DNA of 64,000 bases from Physcia stellaris (Eukaryota > Ascomycota > Lecanoromycetes > Caliciales > Physciaceae), in assembly GCA_018902385.1 (NCBI GenBank), contig JABSSW010000014.1, positions 124,001 to 188,000 on the forward strand, read 5' to 3'. The position numbers and the translations under genes are program-made. The notes under the pieces were generated by a model that was given only the letters and a program-made list of their open reading frames with translations, was not told where the DNA came from and searched no databases. This document shows positions 35,884 through 48,392 of this stretch, in pieces; the first letter of the stretch is position 1, and each line of letters opens with the position of its first letter.

Positions 35884-38372
35884 TTGGTCGAAATCTAGAC
35901 ACCACATTATGGGCAATTTCGGCGCGCCCTGTTACTGTAGAACTGTAGAGGCTCGGGATAGGCTTTTATAGCTCAGAATTTCATAGAGAGCGGACGCTCC
36001 CATTTCAGCAAGATCACGATGCACGACTTTGTACAGCACTAGAAGGTAAGACATATCGATTCAGGACTGTCAAGTGATTCATCAACAGGGACAACTTCAG
36101 CAAGGTCAATCCAAGCACTGACCAGCTCCGCTGTCGTCGACTGTCAAAGAATTTGGAAACCTATATGTTGTATGATAGCGTCTCTATGGTTGGAAAAAGC
36201 CACACCTGGTACCCCCACAAGCCGACAGCGTCCGTGACCGAATCCGCAGTTCACGACGAGGGAACTGGTAATCAGCCATGGATAAGCGCAAGTCGGACCT
36301 CCTCGGCCCATCATGTCTTTGATGCCTTTTTTTTTCCCAGCGGATCGTGCGTGCTGATTTTCTCACCATGGGATCATGCAGGTGGTGGTCCGAGAAATTG
36401 GGGACGACTTATCGGAGGTCCTCATTATATTAATATTGAAATTAATGTTGCAACATGGTAGCTGATAAAGGTCAGGTCATTGCCAAGACAGAAAATAAGA
36501 GCTCAGGGCAGGATACTGTAACCGGGAGTAGAAGGATGTGAGGTCTTCCATGCAGGCTACCCCAGACGCCGATCCCCAATCTCCCCAGGGGTTCATCCCG
36601 AGAACCGGTTTTGGTAAAGACTACTGCAAGGAATCTGAAAAGTCAAAATTACAGGATCCACGGCTAAGACGACTTCACATTATCAATTGCTCCGTTTTTC
36701 CTTTGGCCAATCTTTGTCCAATGTCGCATCCTGGCTTTGTTATTGTCATTGAGCTGCCGCAGGTACATTGTTGCTTCGTCTCTGGGCGTGGACTTGGCAC
36801 AGCGAGCGCGGCTCTCGCGATGCATGAGCACGGACTTGGAGACGTACATGAGCTTCATGAGTCATGGAGAGTTCAAGAGGTACAAGCATGCGTCTTGGTG
36901 AAAGCTACAACTGACTTCAAGGGGACACGAGGGATGAGCCCATGAGCTTCGTACGGTTTCGAGAGCCAATGACAGCAGAAAAGCGCATGGACAGGACTCT
37001 ACTCGACGTATCGCACCTACGGAAGCAAGAAGTGACTCCTGTCCTTGATGGAAGTTGTTCGCACTTTGAGATTCAAAGATCGGTCATTCCGAACATCAAT
37101 CCTGTCGAGTTTGAGACGTCCAGCATTTGCCAGATTCGAGCCCCTAAAAGTGAGCCGCTTCTACCCTCGGTTTCTGATAGCGCAAGCTTAGCGCGCCACG
37201 CATTAACGCCCTCGTGTTGGGGAACATGGGGGTGCCGTTGAAAACCAACCGGACTCCGAAGGCCGGTCTCGTACGATAATGCCGTGTTCCTCCTTCGCCT
37301 CCCCAACCGACGAAAGACTTCGTCCGTCTAGACTTCAGCTATGTTTCTGCTCATTGAAGCCAATACAGAAGATATGCACTTCTCAATCTTGTAGAGGTCT
37401 CAGCATACCCCCACTGACCCCAGCCGGGTGGTACGAGTATCAGTATCCGCAATGAACAAAAACTTAGGCTGCACCTACCCGCGTGGCGCTCTCGAGCCTA
37501 CGCCAGTAGTCCAGTGGATTGCGGAGATTCAATCGCTTAACTCAAACCAATGATGGACGAAGGCCATGATCAAGCCGGCTCCTTTATCCCTGCTCCACGT
37601 GCTAGAGGACGCCCATCTTATAAAATTTACGAGAGTACTCTACGATTATGGGAGTTAAACTGCTCTAGCCCTCATAGCTCTACGTGTACCCTTTCGAATC
37701 AACGAGAAGCGCGATTGAGCGGTACTCCCTTGCACGGGGCCACAATATATTAATTGGGGGACTCGACCAGCTCCCAGAATCATCTGGACCGTCTGCAGCT
37801 GCAGATACCATTATGGTATCTTTAGAATCTGCAGAAACGGGTCCCTTGCATTGAATAAGGGGCCAAATTTCCGGCTCATCATCCAACTTCTCGGGAAAGC
37901 TTAGCTTCCCAGCGGTGACGATACGACGGCGACTATCTCATTGGAGGACTGTGTCACTAGACCCCTCATGGCACCCTTGGCTGTCGAGTCGAGCTTGTCA
38001 AGCCATTCAATCAAGCTTCTCCTTTTGAGCTTGATTCAGTAGCTTTCTTCCTCATCTGTGTTGGGCTTTACTGGTAGACTCTCGACGGCACTCGCCGTTT
38101 CCAGGTCTGGTTAAAATGTGCTCGTATTCTGTCCGAATGGGGACTTTGGTGGACTTGAATCGAAGCCATGAGCCCGTGGACAACTTCCTACGGGTTAGCA
38201 GGCCGTATGGCCTCGCATCTAGGCATCTTGCCAGTGAATATAAAGTAATAACTGTTTCCGCCCTCAATACTCACTTGTTCTTCGTTTCGATCTACATCAT
38301 TGTCCTCTTTACCTTTGCTCAGGGGTGACGGACTGCTAGAAGACGCAATTGCTTCGGCTACATAGCGCAGTC
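35884..38372. other. Intergenic region
   Basis: About 2.5 kb. Short open frames at 36538-36945 and 36942-37241 have no recognisable content. The last 300 bases upstream of 38373 should contain the promoter of the WSC gene. I see no mobile element signature. Confidence 0.45.
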
Positions 38373-41300
38373 ATGTTGTACCCTTTCTATGTGTTGGCTA
38401 CGTTGCTGGCACCAGCACTTGTATCAAATGTGGTCGCTGTGGCACCTACGGACAGTTATTCGGATGCCGACCCGGCACAATCGGGATATCTCCCCAATCA
38501 TAACATGGATCCTGCCGTGGTGGACAGCTCCCAGTTTGGGCAATTATGGAAGAAGACGTTCAATGCTCAGGAACAAGTGAGTAGCAGCAGAAGTCACTAC
38601 GTCTGGCATAACCATTCAACACAATGTGTCGCTAATCACAACATTCGAATCCTAGTTCTACGCGAAGCCGCTTGTTTACACACCCAAAGCTGGCGGCCCA
38701 CAGCTGCTATTCCTGGCCTCTTCTCAGAACAACATCCGCACGTTAAACGCTAAGACCGGCGATCCTATCAATGCCAGGAGGGTTCATGATCCCTTTCTTC
38801 AATCCGACATCGGATGCACTGATATCCCTAATACTATTGGTATCATTGGCACTCCGGTTATTGATCCTGCGACTGATATCGCCTACTTTTTCTCTAAGAC
38901 ATACATACCGAATTTTCGAACTGCAGGCAACACCGGAACCTACAATGGAGTGTACTATTTCCATGGGGTGGACGTCAATACTCTACAAGACGTCGATGGC
39001 TTTCCTATCCTCATAGACGGCTCCCCAAGTGACAATGCACCTGCGAAATACTTTATCGGAGGCACCATCCTACAGCGACCATCCTTGACTCAAATCGGGT
39101 CGGTCGTTTACGGCGCATTTGGAGGCCATTGCGACCTGTTCAATTACACTGGTCTGGTAGTCGGCGTGGACGTCAACCAGAAGAAGATCGTGACTAACTT
39201 TGCCTCCGAATCCGGGCCACTTGTCCCTCAAAGCAACATCTGGAACCAAAATGGTGGAGGAGGTCAAGGAGGTATCTGGATGAGTGGAATGGCGCTATCA
39301 ACAGACGGCGACCGCCTTTTCTGGGTATCTGGTAATGGGGTTGGACACGAAAATGCTGGAACCCCAGCATCAGGAAGCAGTGGCTGCAGAACCCTTGGTG
39401 AAGCTTGCGTAAGTCGATCCCAGTTCAAATGATCTTGTTTATGCGAGTCCTAAAGCTTGAGATGTCGATTTGTTGTTTTTGATGAAGCCGAAGACCAATA
39501 GTCGCTCAAATATAGGAGCCTCTTCATTGAGCTAACAGCCTTACAGGTCAACCTTGCTGTTGGTGAGGGTGGTAAACTCTCTTTAACCGACTACTTCCAG
39601 CCCTACGACTACCAGAACATGGACGGTGGTGACCAAGATTTCGGCTCTGGGGGCATTGCACTTCTGGATCAGACTGTCTTTAAGGGTACTGGGGTGTCGA
39701 AGATTGGTGTCACCGCTGGAAAGAATGGAAAGATCTACATTCTCAACGCAAACAACCTTGGAGGCTATCGGCTCGGTTCGGGCCAGACAGATGGAATTAT
39801 CCAGACCATTGAGACCAACAAAGCCGTCTTCGGTGGATCTGGATCATACCCTTTGGAAGGAGGCTATCTCTATTCGACTCCTGTTGGCTGTAAGTTTTTC
39901 CTGATGACTCATCCCGTGCGTTCAAGATTTCATAAAGGCGTTTGGGACATGTTCTGGAATACCTCAGCTTGATAGAATTATCTTGCCGCTTACTACTGGC
40001 TGAGTCGGAAATGCTGACTCGGAATTACGAACAGATCCAACATACGTCTATAAATTAGGTTTCAGCGGTACAGGCAAACCAGTCTTCTCGCAAGTTGGAC
40101 AAACACATGAGAACTCCGCCGGACGTGTCGGTGTCGGTATTCCTACCATTACAACTAACCAAGGCAAGGAAGGGACAGCAATCCTCTGGATGTGTGATCC
40201 TGATGCCGGTCTAAGGGCTTGGTATGCTGTCCCTCAATCAGATGGCTTCTTGAAGCGGATCAATCTCCCTCAAGTTAATGGGTTAAACAAATTCCAGCGT
40301 CCGGCTTTTGGTGATAGCCGTCTCTACGTCACAGATCCCAATGGAGGCGTATACTGTCTTGGTTCTCCCGTCAATCTGCCTCTTACGTGCAGCTCTCCAG
40401 TCAGCTTCGGATCGGTTGCACTGGGTTCGTCTGCAACCCAGACGGTAAATTGCACCGCCAATATAGCACTCACGCGTATCACTGACGTTACTGTCGGTGA
40501 TGCTCATTTCGAAGTGGATATCAACACTCTCCCTAAGGGTGCAGTAGCTAAAGGCGCCTCTTTTAGCTTCCCTGTTACTTGGAACCTTGAGACGACTACG
40601 AGTGGAAACACGCCGAACGCTTCTTATGGAAATGTTTCGCCTGGAATCAAGAGTACTGCATTGACTATTAGCACGGTGAATGCAGTTGCGGGATACTCGA
40701 CAAGTTTCCCTATCAGTTTAACAGGTACTGAGGTATCCAACAAGGCCTACTTAGTCATGGCACCTATCACTGTCGACTATGGGGGAGTAGTGCTTTTGCC
40801 GAACCAAAGCACTCCGTCTATCGCATCACCATTTACCATTTCAAATGCTGGCCTTAGTCCCTTGACTATTAAAGGCTACGCGTATACCTCGGACGACCTT
40901 GACGACGACGATATCAATTACACCAATGTTACCACTTCCGATGACGGCATTTCAGACCTTGGTGTTGGCTTCACGTCGAGCAATCTGCCAGAAGTAGGGA
41001 CTGTAATCAATGGCGGAGGCCAGATATCCGTGGATTCATCTTTCAAGCCTCTTAATGGCGTTGGTTCCTACCAGTCTTACTTCTTTGTGTGGACTACTGG
41101 CGGGGTTGCCGATATCATACTGGAAGGTTCAGCCTCGACTGCACCAATTGCAAATTTTTCCATCAGTAATGGAGAGGGCGGCTGGCTACCTGAAGGGAAT
41201 CTCGTCATGGATTTTGGTTCGGTCGGCCCGGGCACTACTACGGAAAGAAAAATCCGCATCTGTAACGAAGGTGGGTCTGTTCTAGAGGTCTCCAAGAGCA

Positions 41301-44300
41301 AACCTCCTAATGGTGTGTTCCGACCGGAGGATCCAACTTCTTTGCACGAAAGCCAAGATATAGCCGTGGGGGATTGTGCGTATGCTACAGTTCTCTTCGT
41401 CACAAATGCCGAACAACCGAACTTGCCAAACCAGGTCTTTACAAATTCATGGACGTTGAACACGGATGATCTCAACTTCGGAGTCCATGAAGTGGAGATC
41501 AAGGGAACTCTCGTTGCGAAGAAGGTTGGTCCAACCAACTCTACTGGTGATGCAGTCTACACCTACCTCGGATGCTATATTGACAATGCTCCTGGGGGGC
41601 GTCTGCTCCCAAACCAACAATATGCGGATAATCAAAATGACAATGGTAGATGTCAAACTGCTTGCGCGGGAAAGAAGTACATCTTCAGTGGAACGGAATA
41701 CCAGACCGAATGCTATTGCGGCAACAAGCCTCCACCAGCAACTTACAAGGCTGACGAAGCGAGATGCTCATTTGCCTGTTCTGGAGATGCAACTCAAGAC
41801 TGCGGTGGCGCTGGGGGATACCTAAGCTTGTACTACGACGCTACACAATACACGCCCGGATCTGAAGCAACCACTCCTACTCAGCCGACTGGAGGCCCCC
41901 AGACCGTAAATAATACTGGCAATTACAACTTCATTGGTTGTTATACCGAAGCCACTGCTGGACGAGCGCTCTCAGGTAAAGCACCGGCGGTTCCAGCAGA
42001 TGGCACGACGATTGAATCTTGTCAACAATCTTGTCAAGGCTACCAATTCTTCGGCACCGAATTTAGCAATGAATGCTACTGTGGTAATACTATCAATGCT
42101 GGATCTGTCAAGCAAGCAAGCAGCGACCCAGGTACCAACGGATGCTCTATGTTGTGCGGTGGCAACCAGACCGAATATTGTGGAGGTCCCAACCGTATCA
42201 ACATGTATCAACTCAACAGTTCCCTGCCCATTCCAACTGGGAATCCAGACCCCCGATCAAACAAGGCGGCCCCTCGGTCGTGCAAGCGGCTGGCAATTTC
42301 GGTTACATTGGTTGCTACACCGAGGCTACTAATGGTCGGGCACTCAGCGGACTTCAGAATCCTGTTGGTGGTGCAACACTGACCGTCGATAAGTGCGCAG
42401 CGGCTTGCAGCATATACACCTATTTCGGTGTTGAATATTCTGGCGAATGTTATTGCGGGAACACCCTCAATGCTGGATCAGCTCTGGCGAACGGTGGCAA
42501 CGATCCAGCAGCGAATGGATGTTCAATGACATGCAATGGCAACGCGACCACGTATTGTGGAGGAGCGAATCGGCTCAATACATACAAGAAGAATACAACC
42601 CTTGCGTCAGGGGCCGCTTCCACCACAGTGGCAGCTTCCCCAACACCCTCACCAACAGGACCCATTACGGTCGTAGACTTGACAGGGTATACCTACCTTG
42701 GATGCTACAGTGAGGCTACCCAAGGCCGGGCGCTTTCTGGTCTGGGAAACCCTATCGCCGGCAATACAGTAACACCGGAAACCTGCGCCCAAGGATGCGC
42801 GAAGTACACTTATTTCGGGGTCGAGTATTCTGGAGAGTGCTATTGTGGGAATGCCATCAACACAGGTTCTGCTCTTGTCGCTGGAAATACACCAGACGCC
42901 ACCCAATGCAATATGAAGTGCAGCGGCAATTCGACCGAGCTTTGTGGTGGGCCTAATCGCCTGAACATGTACAAGAAGGCTACTAGTGCCTCGGCATCAG
43001 GAACAGCAGCTCAGACACTGACACCAACCCAGACCTCTACCCCAGCAGGACCCACTACTGTCCAGACAGCTGGAGCCTACACTTTCCAGGGCTGTTACAG
43101 CGAAGCAACAGCGGGGCGAGCCTTGGGTGAAGCGGCTTTCTACTCTGCCAATATGACGATCGAGATGTGTGCCGATGACTGCAAGGGTCATACGTACTTT
43201 GGAGTTGAGTATGGTCAAGAGTGTTACTGTGGCTCAAAGCCTGCTGCTGGTAGTACGAAAGTCACCAATCAAGCCGACTGCAGCTTCCAATGTCCTGGAA
43301 ACAGTTCGGAATACTGTGGTGCTGGCAACCGTCTGAATATGTACAAGCTATCAGCAGCAGCAACCACGACCAATGTGAATCTTCAAGCCTCCTCGATTAG
43401 CACTACTTCCAGTGGCACATCTTCTCAGGTTACCTCCACAAGTACGGCATCTACTCCGGCCTCAACATCCTCCATGGGTAGTACCTCCGTAACGTCAACA
43501 AGTGTCTCAACATCTAGCAGCTCCCCTTCCACGACACGGACTTCGACATCAGACACCACGTCGTCAAAAACTAGCAGTACGCCTTCGAGCAGCTCGTCTT
43601 CGAGCAGCACATCCTCAAGCAGCATGTCCTCAAGCAGTACGCCTTCGAGCAGCACGTCCTCCAGCAGCATGTCCTCAAGCAGTACGCCTTCGAGTAGCAT
43701 ATCTTCGAGCAGAACGTCCTCAAGCAGCACGTCTGCAAGCGGCACGTCCTCAAGCAGCACGTCTGCAAGCAGCACGTCCTCAAGCAGCACGACCTCCTCC
43801 GCCGTAACCTCGACCCCAACTGTAGGTCAGACTATCAACAATTGGGCCTACCTTGGCTGCGCTAACGAAACCAACCCTCGCGCCCTTGCCGGCGCCTCCT
43901 ACACATCCACCACCGCCATGACGATCGAAAAATGCCAATCATTCTGTAGCAGCAGCACCAACAACTACGGCCTAGCGGGTATCGAATATGGTGGCGAATG
44001 CTACTGCGGCAACGGCCTTCAATCTTACTCCGCGGTCGGCTTCCAGGGGTGCAACATGCCCTGTACCGGCAACAAGACCGAACTGTGCGGCGGCTCTAGT
44101 AGACTCAGCGTCTACAACCTCACCACGTATGTGCCGCCCACGACCGTCAAGCAGGTCGGCACCTTCCTCTCGCAAGGATGCTACAATGAGGCTACCAACG
44201 GTCGCTTGCTTTCGGGCGCTTCATACACCAACTCCACCGGCATGAGCGTCGAGTCGTGCGTCAATTTCTGCGCCGCCAAAGGCAGCGACTTCGCTGGTCT

Positions 44301-44631
44301 TGAGTACGCGCAGGAGTGCTACTGCGGCTCTTCCCTGCCGTCGACCGCGACGGCTGTGGATGCGAGTATGTGTAATATGCTCTGCACGGGGAACAAGAAG
44401 GAGTTTTGTGGCGCGACCTCGAAGTTGAATGTCTACAAGAATACGCCCTCTTCTGTGAGCTCGGCTGGAACACCGAAGATGGCGAATGCGTTGAATAGGG
44501 CGGTTATTAAAGCTAATACTACGGAGCCGGTGCCGGAGAGTAAGGCGAAAAGAACGGAGAGGAGAGGGAGAGGGAGAGGGGAGAGGAGTATGAGGCTTAG
44601 ATTTGGGAAGGTCGGAGCTGATGACCAGTGA
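38373..44631 (+). CDS. Giant secreted protein: beta-propeller, Ig-like region and seven WSC domains
   Basis: About 1965 aa. A signal peptide (Met at 38373, hydrophobic to VSNVVA) precedes a PQQ-type beta-propeller region (YTPKAGGPQLLFLASS, NIRTLNAKTGDPIN, TAILWMCDPDAGLRAW). Beta-rich Ig/HYDIN-like segments follow (LTCSSPVSFGSVALGSS, MDFGSVGPGTT), then WSC domains near 41560, 41920, 42300, 42690, 43080, 43845 and 44165. Each has GCY/GCA, YFG-EY, ECYCGN and CGG-RLN motifs. A Ser/Thr linker separates WSC5 and WSC6, and the tail is basic. WSC domains bind carbohydrate, so a cell-wall or extracellular role is likely. Exons: 38373-38576, 38656-39408, 39547-39889, 40035-44631. The frame changes between WSC2 and WSC3: either one C is missing in the run 42250-42254, or a short intron 42205-42248 is spliced. 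No membrane anchor was seen at the end. Confidence 0.88.
43565..43805 (+). repeat. Coding Ser/Thr repeat (15-nt period) in WSC protein linker
   Basis: Imperfect units encoding Ser-Ser-Ser-(Thr/Met)-(Ser/Pro) with AGCAGC and TCCTCA/TCGAGC codons. The linker is suited to dense O-mannosylation. The reverse strand is open over it only because of the repeat. Confidence 0.85.
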
Positions 44632-45898
44632 TTTGTAATGTCTTTTGGATAATTTGTAATATTAATGTTTAGTTCACGAATTCACGATTTTGCTCTTTCA
44701 ATTTGAAAATTCTTTCTCGGTCTTCGATCTTCGATTCCTTCATGTGAGTAAAGTATCTCCTTTCCATCATTTCCATGGATGTACTAATCAGGCATGTTAA
44801 GCGAGATCAGCCAGATGTGGCCCGTGCATCATTCAGCTTGGCACTCCGACCTCTTCTTACATGTACGCAGTTCCTAGATGGTTGAATCATCGACTGAAGC
44901 CGCGCAATTATTCAGATTCATTGCTTCTTTGCTAGTATCTACTCTCTTTGTCGAGCATGTAATCGGCCTCCCCACGATGACGGGTCAAAAGTCATGCGCG
45001 GTGAGGAATACAGATCCCCAGGGTAAGGCCTCATATTTCCCCGTATGTTGAGTTGAGACTTGTAGTGGGAATAATCTGGAGGGTATAGTACTTATGATAT
45101 TGAGTTGAGCGCTACTGTTTCGACTGCGATACTAACATCCTGTCTACTTTGGGCTGAGCTTTGCTATCAAATTCCCAGTTGTGAGCGGTAATCTGGCATG
45201 GAGCTGATCTACGGCTGTAGGCTCAAGTCTCTCTCTCTGAACTGCACTCTTCTATTTTGTTTTATCGGTTTTCTATTGTTTTGATGAAGCTTTACGTCGT
45301 TAAATACGTCACAGTCATTTTCATTTAATCCTGTTATTCCATGCACTGGTATGACACTTCGATTCAGGTGGCTTCTAATTGAGAATTAGCAGGAATGAGG
45401 CCCGGAACTGCCCTTATAGCGTTTCGCTGCTGGGGGCACAAAGCCTGAAGTGCCGCCCTCAATTATTGTATGGGATAGTACATTGGGACCTAGTGGTGTG
45501 GTAACGGGGCAGCAGAGCTTCCTTCAAGACACTGTTGATCCATACAGAGGGGAAAGTATGATCGAGAAGGCCATGCCACTGGCTCATACTCAAATAACAG
45601 AGGATCGACCTGGTTTGCAGCTATGTTAGATCTCGCCTGCGAAGATTTCTACCTCTTTCGCGTTTCATCAAGGGACAGCTGCCTCAAAGATAGGTATGGA
45701 AAAGATTAGCGGCTCCATGCTTACTTAACCAATAAAGGCAGGGAAGCTATTGCTTCAACAAAGACGCGGCATATCTCTGAAAGCTTCATACATGATGCAT
45801 AACAGTAGCTACCCGCTTCGGTGGCAAGCCTTTCAGATCAGCAAACCGTGCTCGTTAAATAGTGTCAGCCTTCCAGCTATTTACGGTCAACATTAAAG
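44632..45898. other. Intergenic region
   Basis: About 1.3 kb with no gene I can support. The right end should contain the promoter of the repeat-protein gene. Confidence 0.5.
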
Positions 45899-47237
45899 AT
45901 GGAAGCCAGAGCTGGGGTAATTCGGAGCTTCATCAAGCGGCAAGTACGCAAACCCTTCTCTAAAGGTGTTACTAAGGCGAAGCGAAGGCGAAGAGTCTTT
46001 CAGAATGCTTCTCAAGGTGGTTCGGAGGTCGATTCAAATGAGATAGGCGTTTCAAATGAAAACGTTGCAGGTCAGCTTTCCATTTGGAACGGAACCAGAA
46101 ACAGAAGAGACTGAGCTGACCAGGATCGCAGAGCAAGGAGCTGTTCTGAGGGACGGCCGAGTGGCAGAGACTGGAGATCTTAATGCTTCAGGAGATCTTT
46201 CGGATCAACCATCGGAACCTCGGAATCACGAGGCTGAGTACAGGAATGACGTTACCAACAACCAAGCATCAAATTCTTCGCATGCGGACGATCCAACTGT
46301 CGGCGGGAGACAGGGGAACCCCACCGTCCAGGCCAATCCAACCGTCCAGGCGAACCCGACCGTCCAGGCCATCCCTACTGCCCAGGCCATTCCCACCGCT
46401 CAAGCCAATCCGACCGCCCAAGCCAATCCGACCGCCCAGGGCCTTTCTACCGCTCAGGCCATTCCCACCGCCCAGCGCAACCCTACCGCTCAGGCCATTC
46501 CCACCGCCCAGGCCGTCCCCACCGCCCAGGCCATTCCCACCGCTCAAGCCAACCCTACCGCTCAGGCCATTCCCACCGCCCAGGCCGTCCCCACCGCCCA
46601 GGCCATTCCCACCGCCCAAGCCAACCCGACCATCCAGGAGAACCCGACCGCCCAGGCCAATCCAAACGCCCAGGCGATCCCCACCGCCCAGGCTAACCCG
46701 ACCGTTCAGGCGAATCAGACTGTGCAGGCGAATCAGCAGACGAATCCGATCATTCAGACAAATCAGATCGTTCAGGCACATCCGACCGTTCAGGCGAACC
46801 CAATCGCTCAGGAGAACCCCGCCGCCCAGGAGAACCCCACCGCCAGAGACAACCCGACCGCTCAGGAGAAGCCGATCGCCCAGGAGAACCCGACCGTCCA
46901 AGTCAATCCGACTGTCCAGGCGAATCAGCAGACGACTCCAATCGCTCAGACAAATCAGGTCGTTCAGACAAATCAGCAGACGAATCCGATCGTTCAGACA
47001 AATCAGATCGGTCAAGCGAATCAAATGGTCCGGGCGAACCAGGCGAATCCGATCGACCAGGCGAATCCGGTCATTCAGAAAAATCAGGTCGTCCAGGCGA
47101 AATCGACCGTTCAGACAAATGATACGACGAAACAAATCGTCCAGACGAATCAAATCGTCCTGGCGAACCGGACCGCAGATGAGTCTATTGACCACTTGAC
47201 TCAGATCTTTGCTAGAATGCATCTCTCAGCAACTTAA
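45899..47237 (+). CDS. Hexapeptide-repeat (NPTAQA) Asn/Gln/Pro-rich protein
   Basis: The certain part is the frame 46056-47237 (393 aa from its own ATG): a short acidic start (TEPETEETELTRIAEQ), then about 50 six-residue units of the form (N/I/V)-P-T-(A/V)-Q-(A/E), later degrading into NQQTNPIVQTNQ-type units, and a non-repetitive end (DHLTQIFARMHLSAT). An ATG at 45899 in another frame opens a basic segment (KRQVRKPFSKGVTKAKRRRR, nuclear-signal-like). It could be joined, for example by an intron at 46028-46070 that gives a continuous reading, but the splice choice is uncertain. No signal peptide or membrane segment is seen. I recognise no family; Asn/Gln richness is prion-like in composition. 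Confidence 0.6.
46310..47190 (+). repeat. 18-bp coding minisatellite
   Basis: Tandem units around ATTCCCACCGCCCAGGCC, nearly perfect from about 46370 to 46690 and progressively diverged to the right. The 18-base period preserves frame, and the units lack stops in other frames, so a second plus-strand frame and a minus-strand frame are open over about 1 kb. Confidence 0.93.
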
Positions 47238-48392
47238 GCTTCTTTTGATATTCGACTCAAAGGGTATCTTGGAAGGTGATCGCTATTTACTCTGCTTTCG
47301 ATATGCTGCGATGATGTGTTATTACAATTGTACAGTACCCAAGATAGATTAGAAGTTATCTCTGCACTCCGCTAGAATCATTTTTTACGTAGTGAATCAG
47401 GTTTGACATTACAGACTTCGACGTGGTACTTTCCTTGATGGCATCGTTCGAAATACTTAATCTTAGACGTCTCGTAGGAGTACTTTTCCAGTCTTTCTAG
47501 AAGCAATTGGACATTTAATTCCTTCACTCCCAGGGCCAATGTTCATAGCATCATGGCAGTTTCCATTGATCGGCAGTACATGCCTTTCGTTCCGTTGTAC
47601 ATCCCCCCCCCAAAAAAAGACAAGAAGCTATGGAGCTCATGAAACCTCACGGAAATGCTACTCAAAGAGCTCAAGAGAAGAAGCTTGATTCAAGGACGGT
47701 CAAAGGATCAATGATGCCGTACGAAGCTTCGTCCAGTGGATCTCTTGCTTCGATGTTTGGAATTCGAGGCCTGAAGTGTCCTACCGCTGAGTTATATTGG
47801 TGTGCCGTGGGATTTTGAAAACGGTGACTCTGCAGCAATGAATGAGATGATGATAAATAATGCATTACACTGAGCTGGTACTCCGTACAGACATAGTTTG
47901 AGGCCGTGATCCACATTGCTCATACAAAGGGGTACTCGTCTCCAGGCCTTTATCAATTGAAGACTGAGTCCATCTTTGATTCGTCCAGCGTAGGTACTGT
48001 ATACCATGTTTATAACGGAGCTCTAGAAATGCGGACAGACGGAGGAAGGCTATCCCGCAAAGGCCTTACCTTATGATTTGAGGCCGGAGCCTGATAGATG
48101 GAGATATCTCTACTAGGGCTTCGGAGATAGCCGCATTTAAGGACCCCTCGGACAGGAAAAACCCGACGCAACTTTCAATCTTGTGCAACTAGGCATTGGA
48201 TGTTAGACGGTTAGGGAAGGTCGGGTTTCAACAGCTCCTCACTGACAATGACTCCACTGTTATATATAAATAAGAAGGTCCTTGGGGACGTTTACCTGCA
48301 TCATAATTCTTTCTCACCTTCCTCTTCAGCAGCACTAAGAATTCTGATAGCCATTGAAATTCTCTGTTCAATTCAATACGATATCCACCACC
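47238..48392. other. Intergenic region
   Basis: About 1.15 kb. It contains a C9-A7 tract at about 47606-47621. A TATATATAAATAAG element near 48260 lies about 130 bp upstream of the reductase ATG and is a plausible TATA box. No gene recognised. Confidence 0.5.

Noticed and set aside
35884-38372. Search for a mobile element or broken gene in the 2.5 kb spacer
   Set aside because: No terminal repeats, target duplications or transposase or polymerase motifs seen.
43425-43790. Minus-strand Leu/Asp/Val-rich open frame
   Set aside because: Shadow of the Ser/Thr repeat coding on the plus strand.
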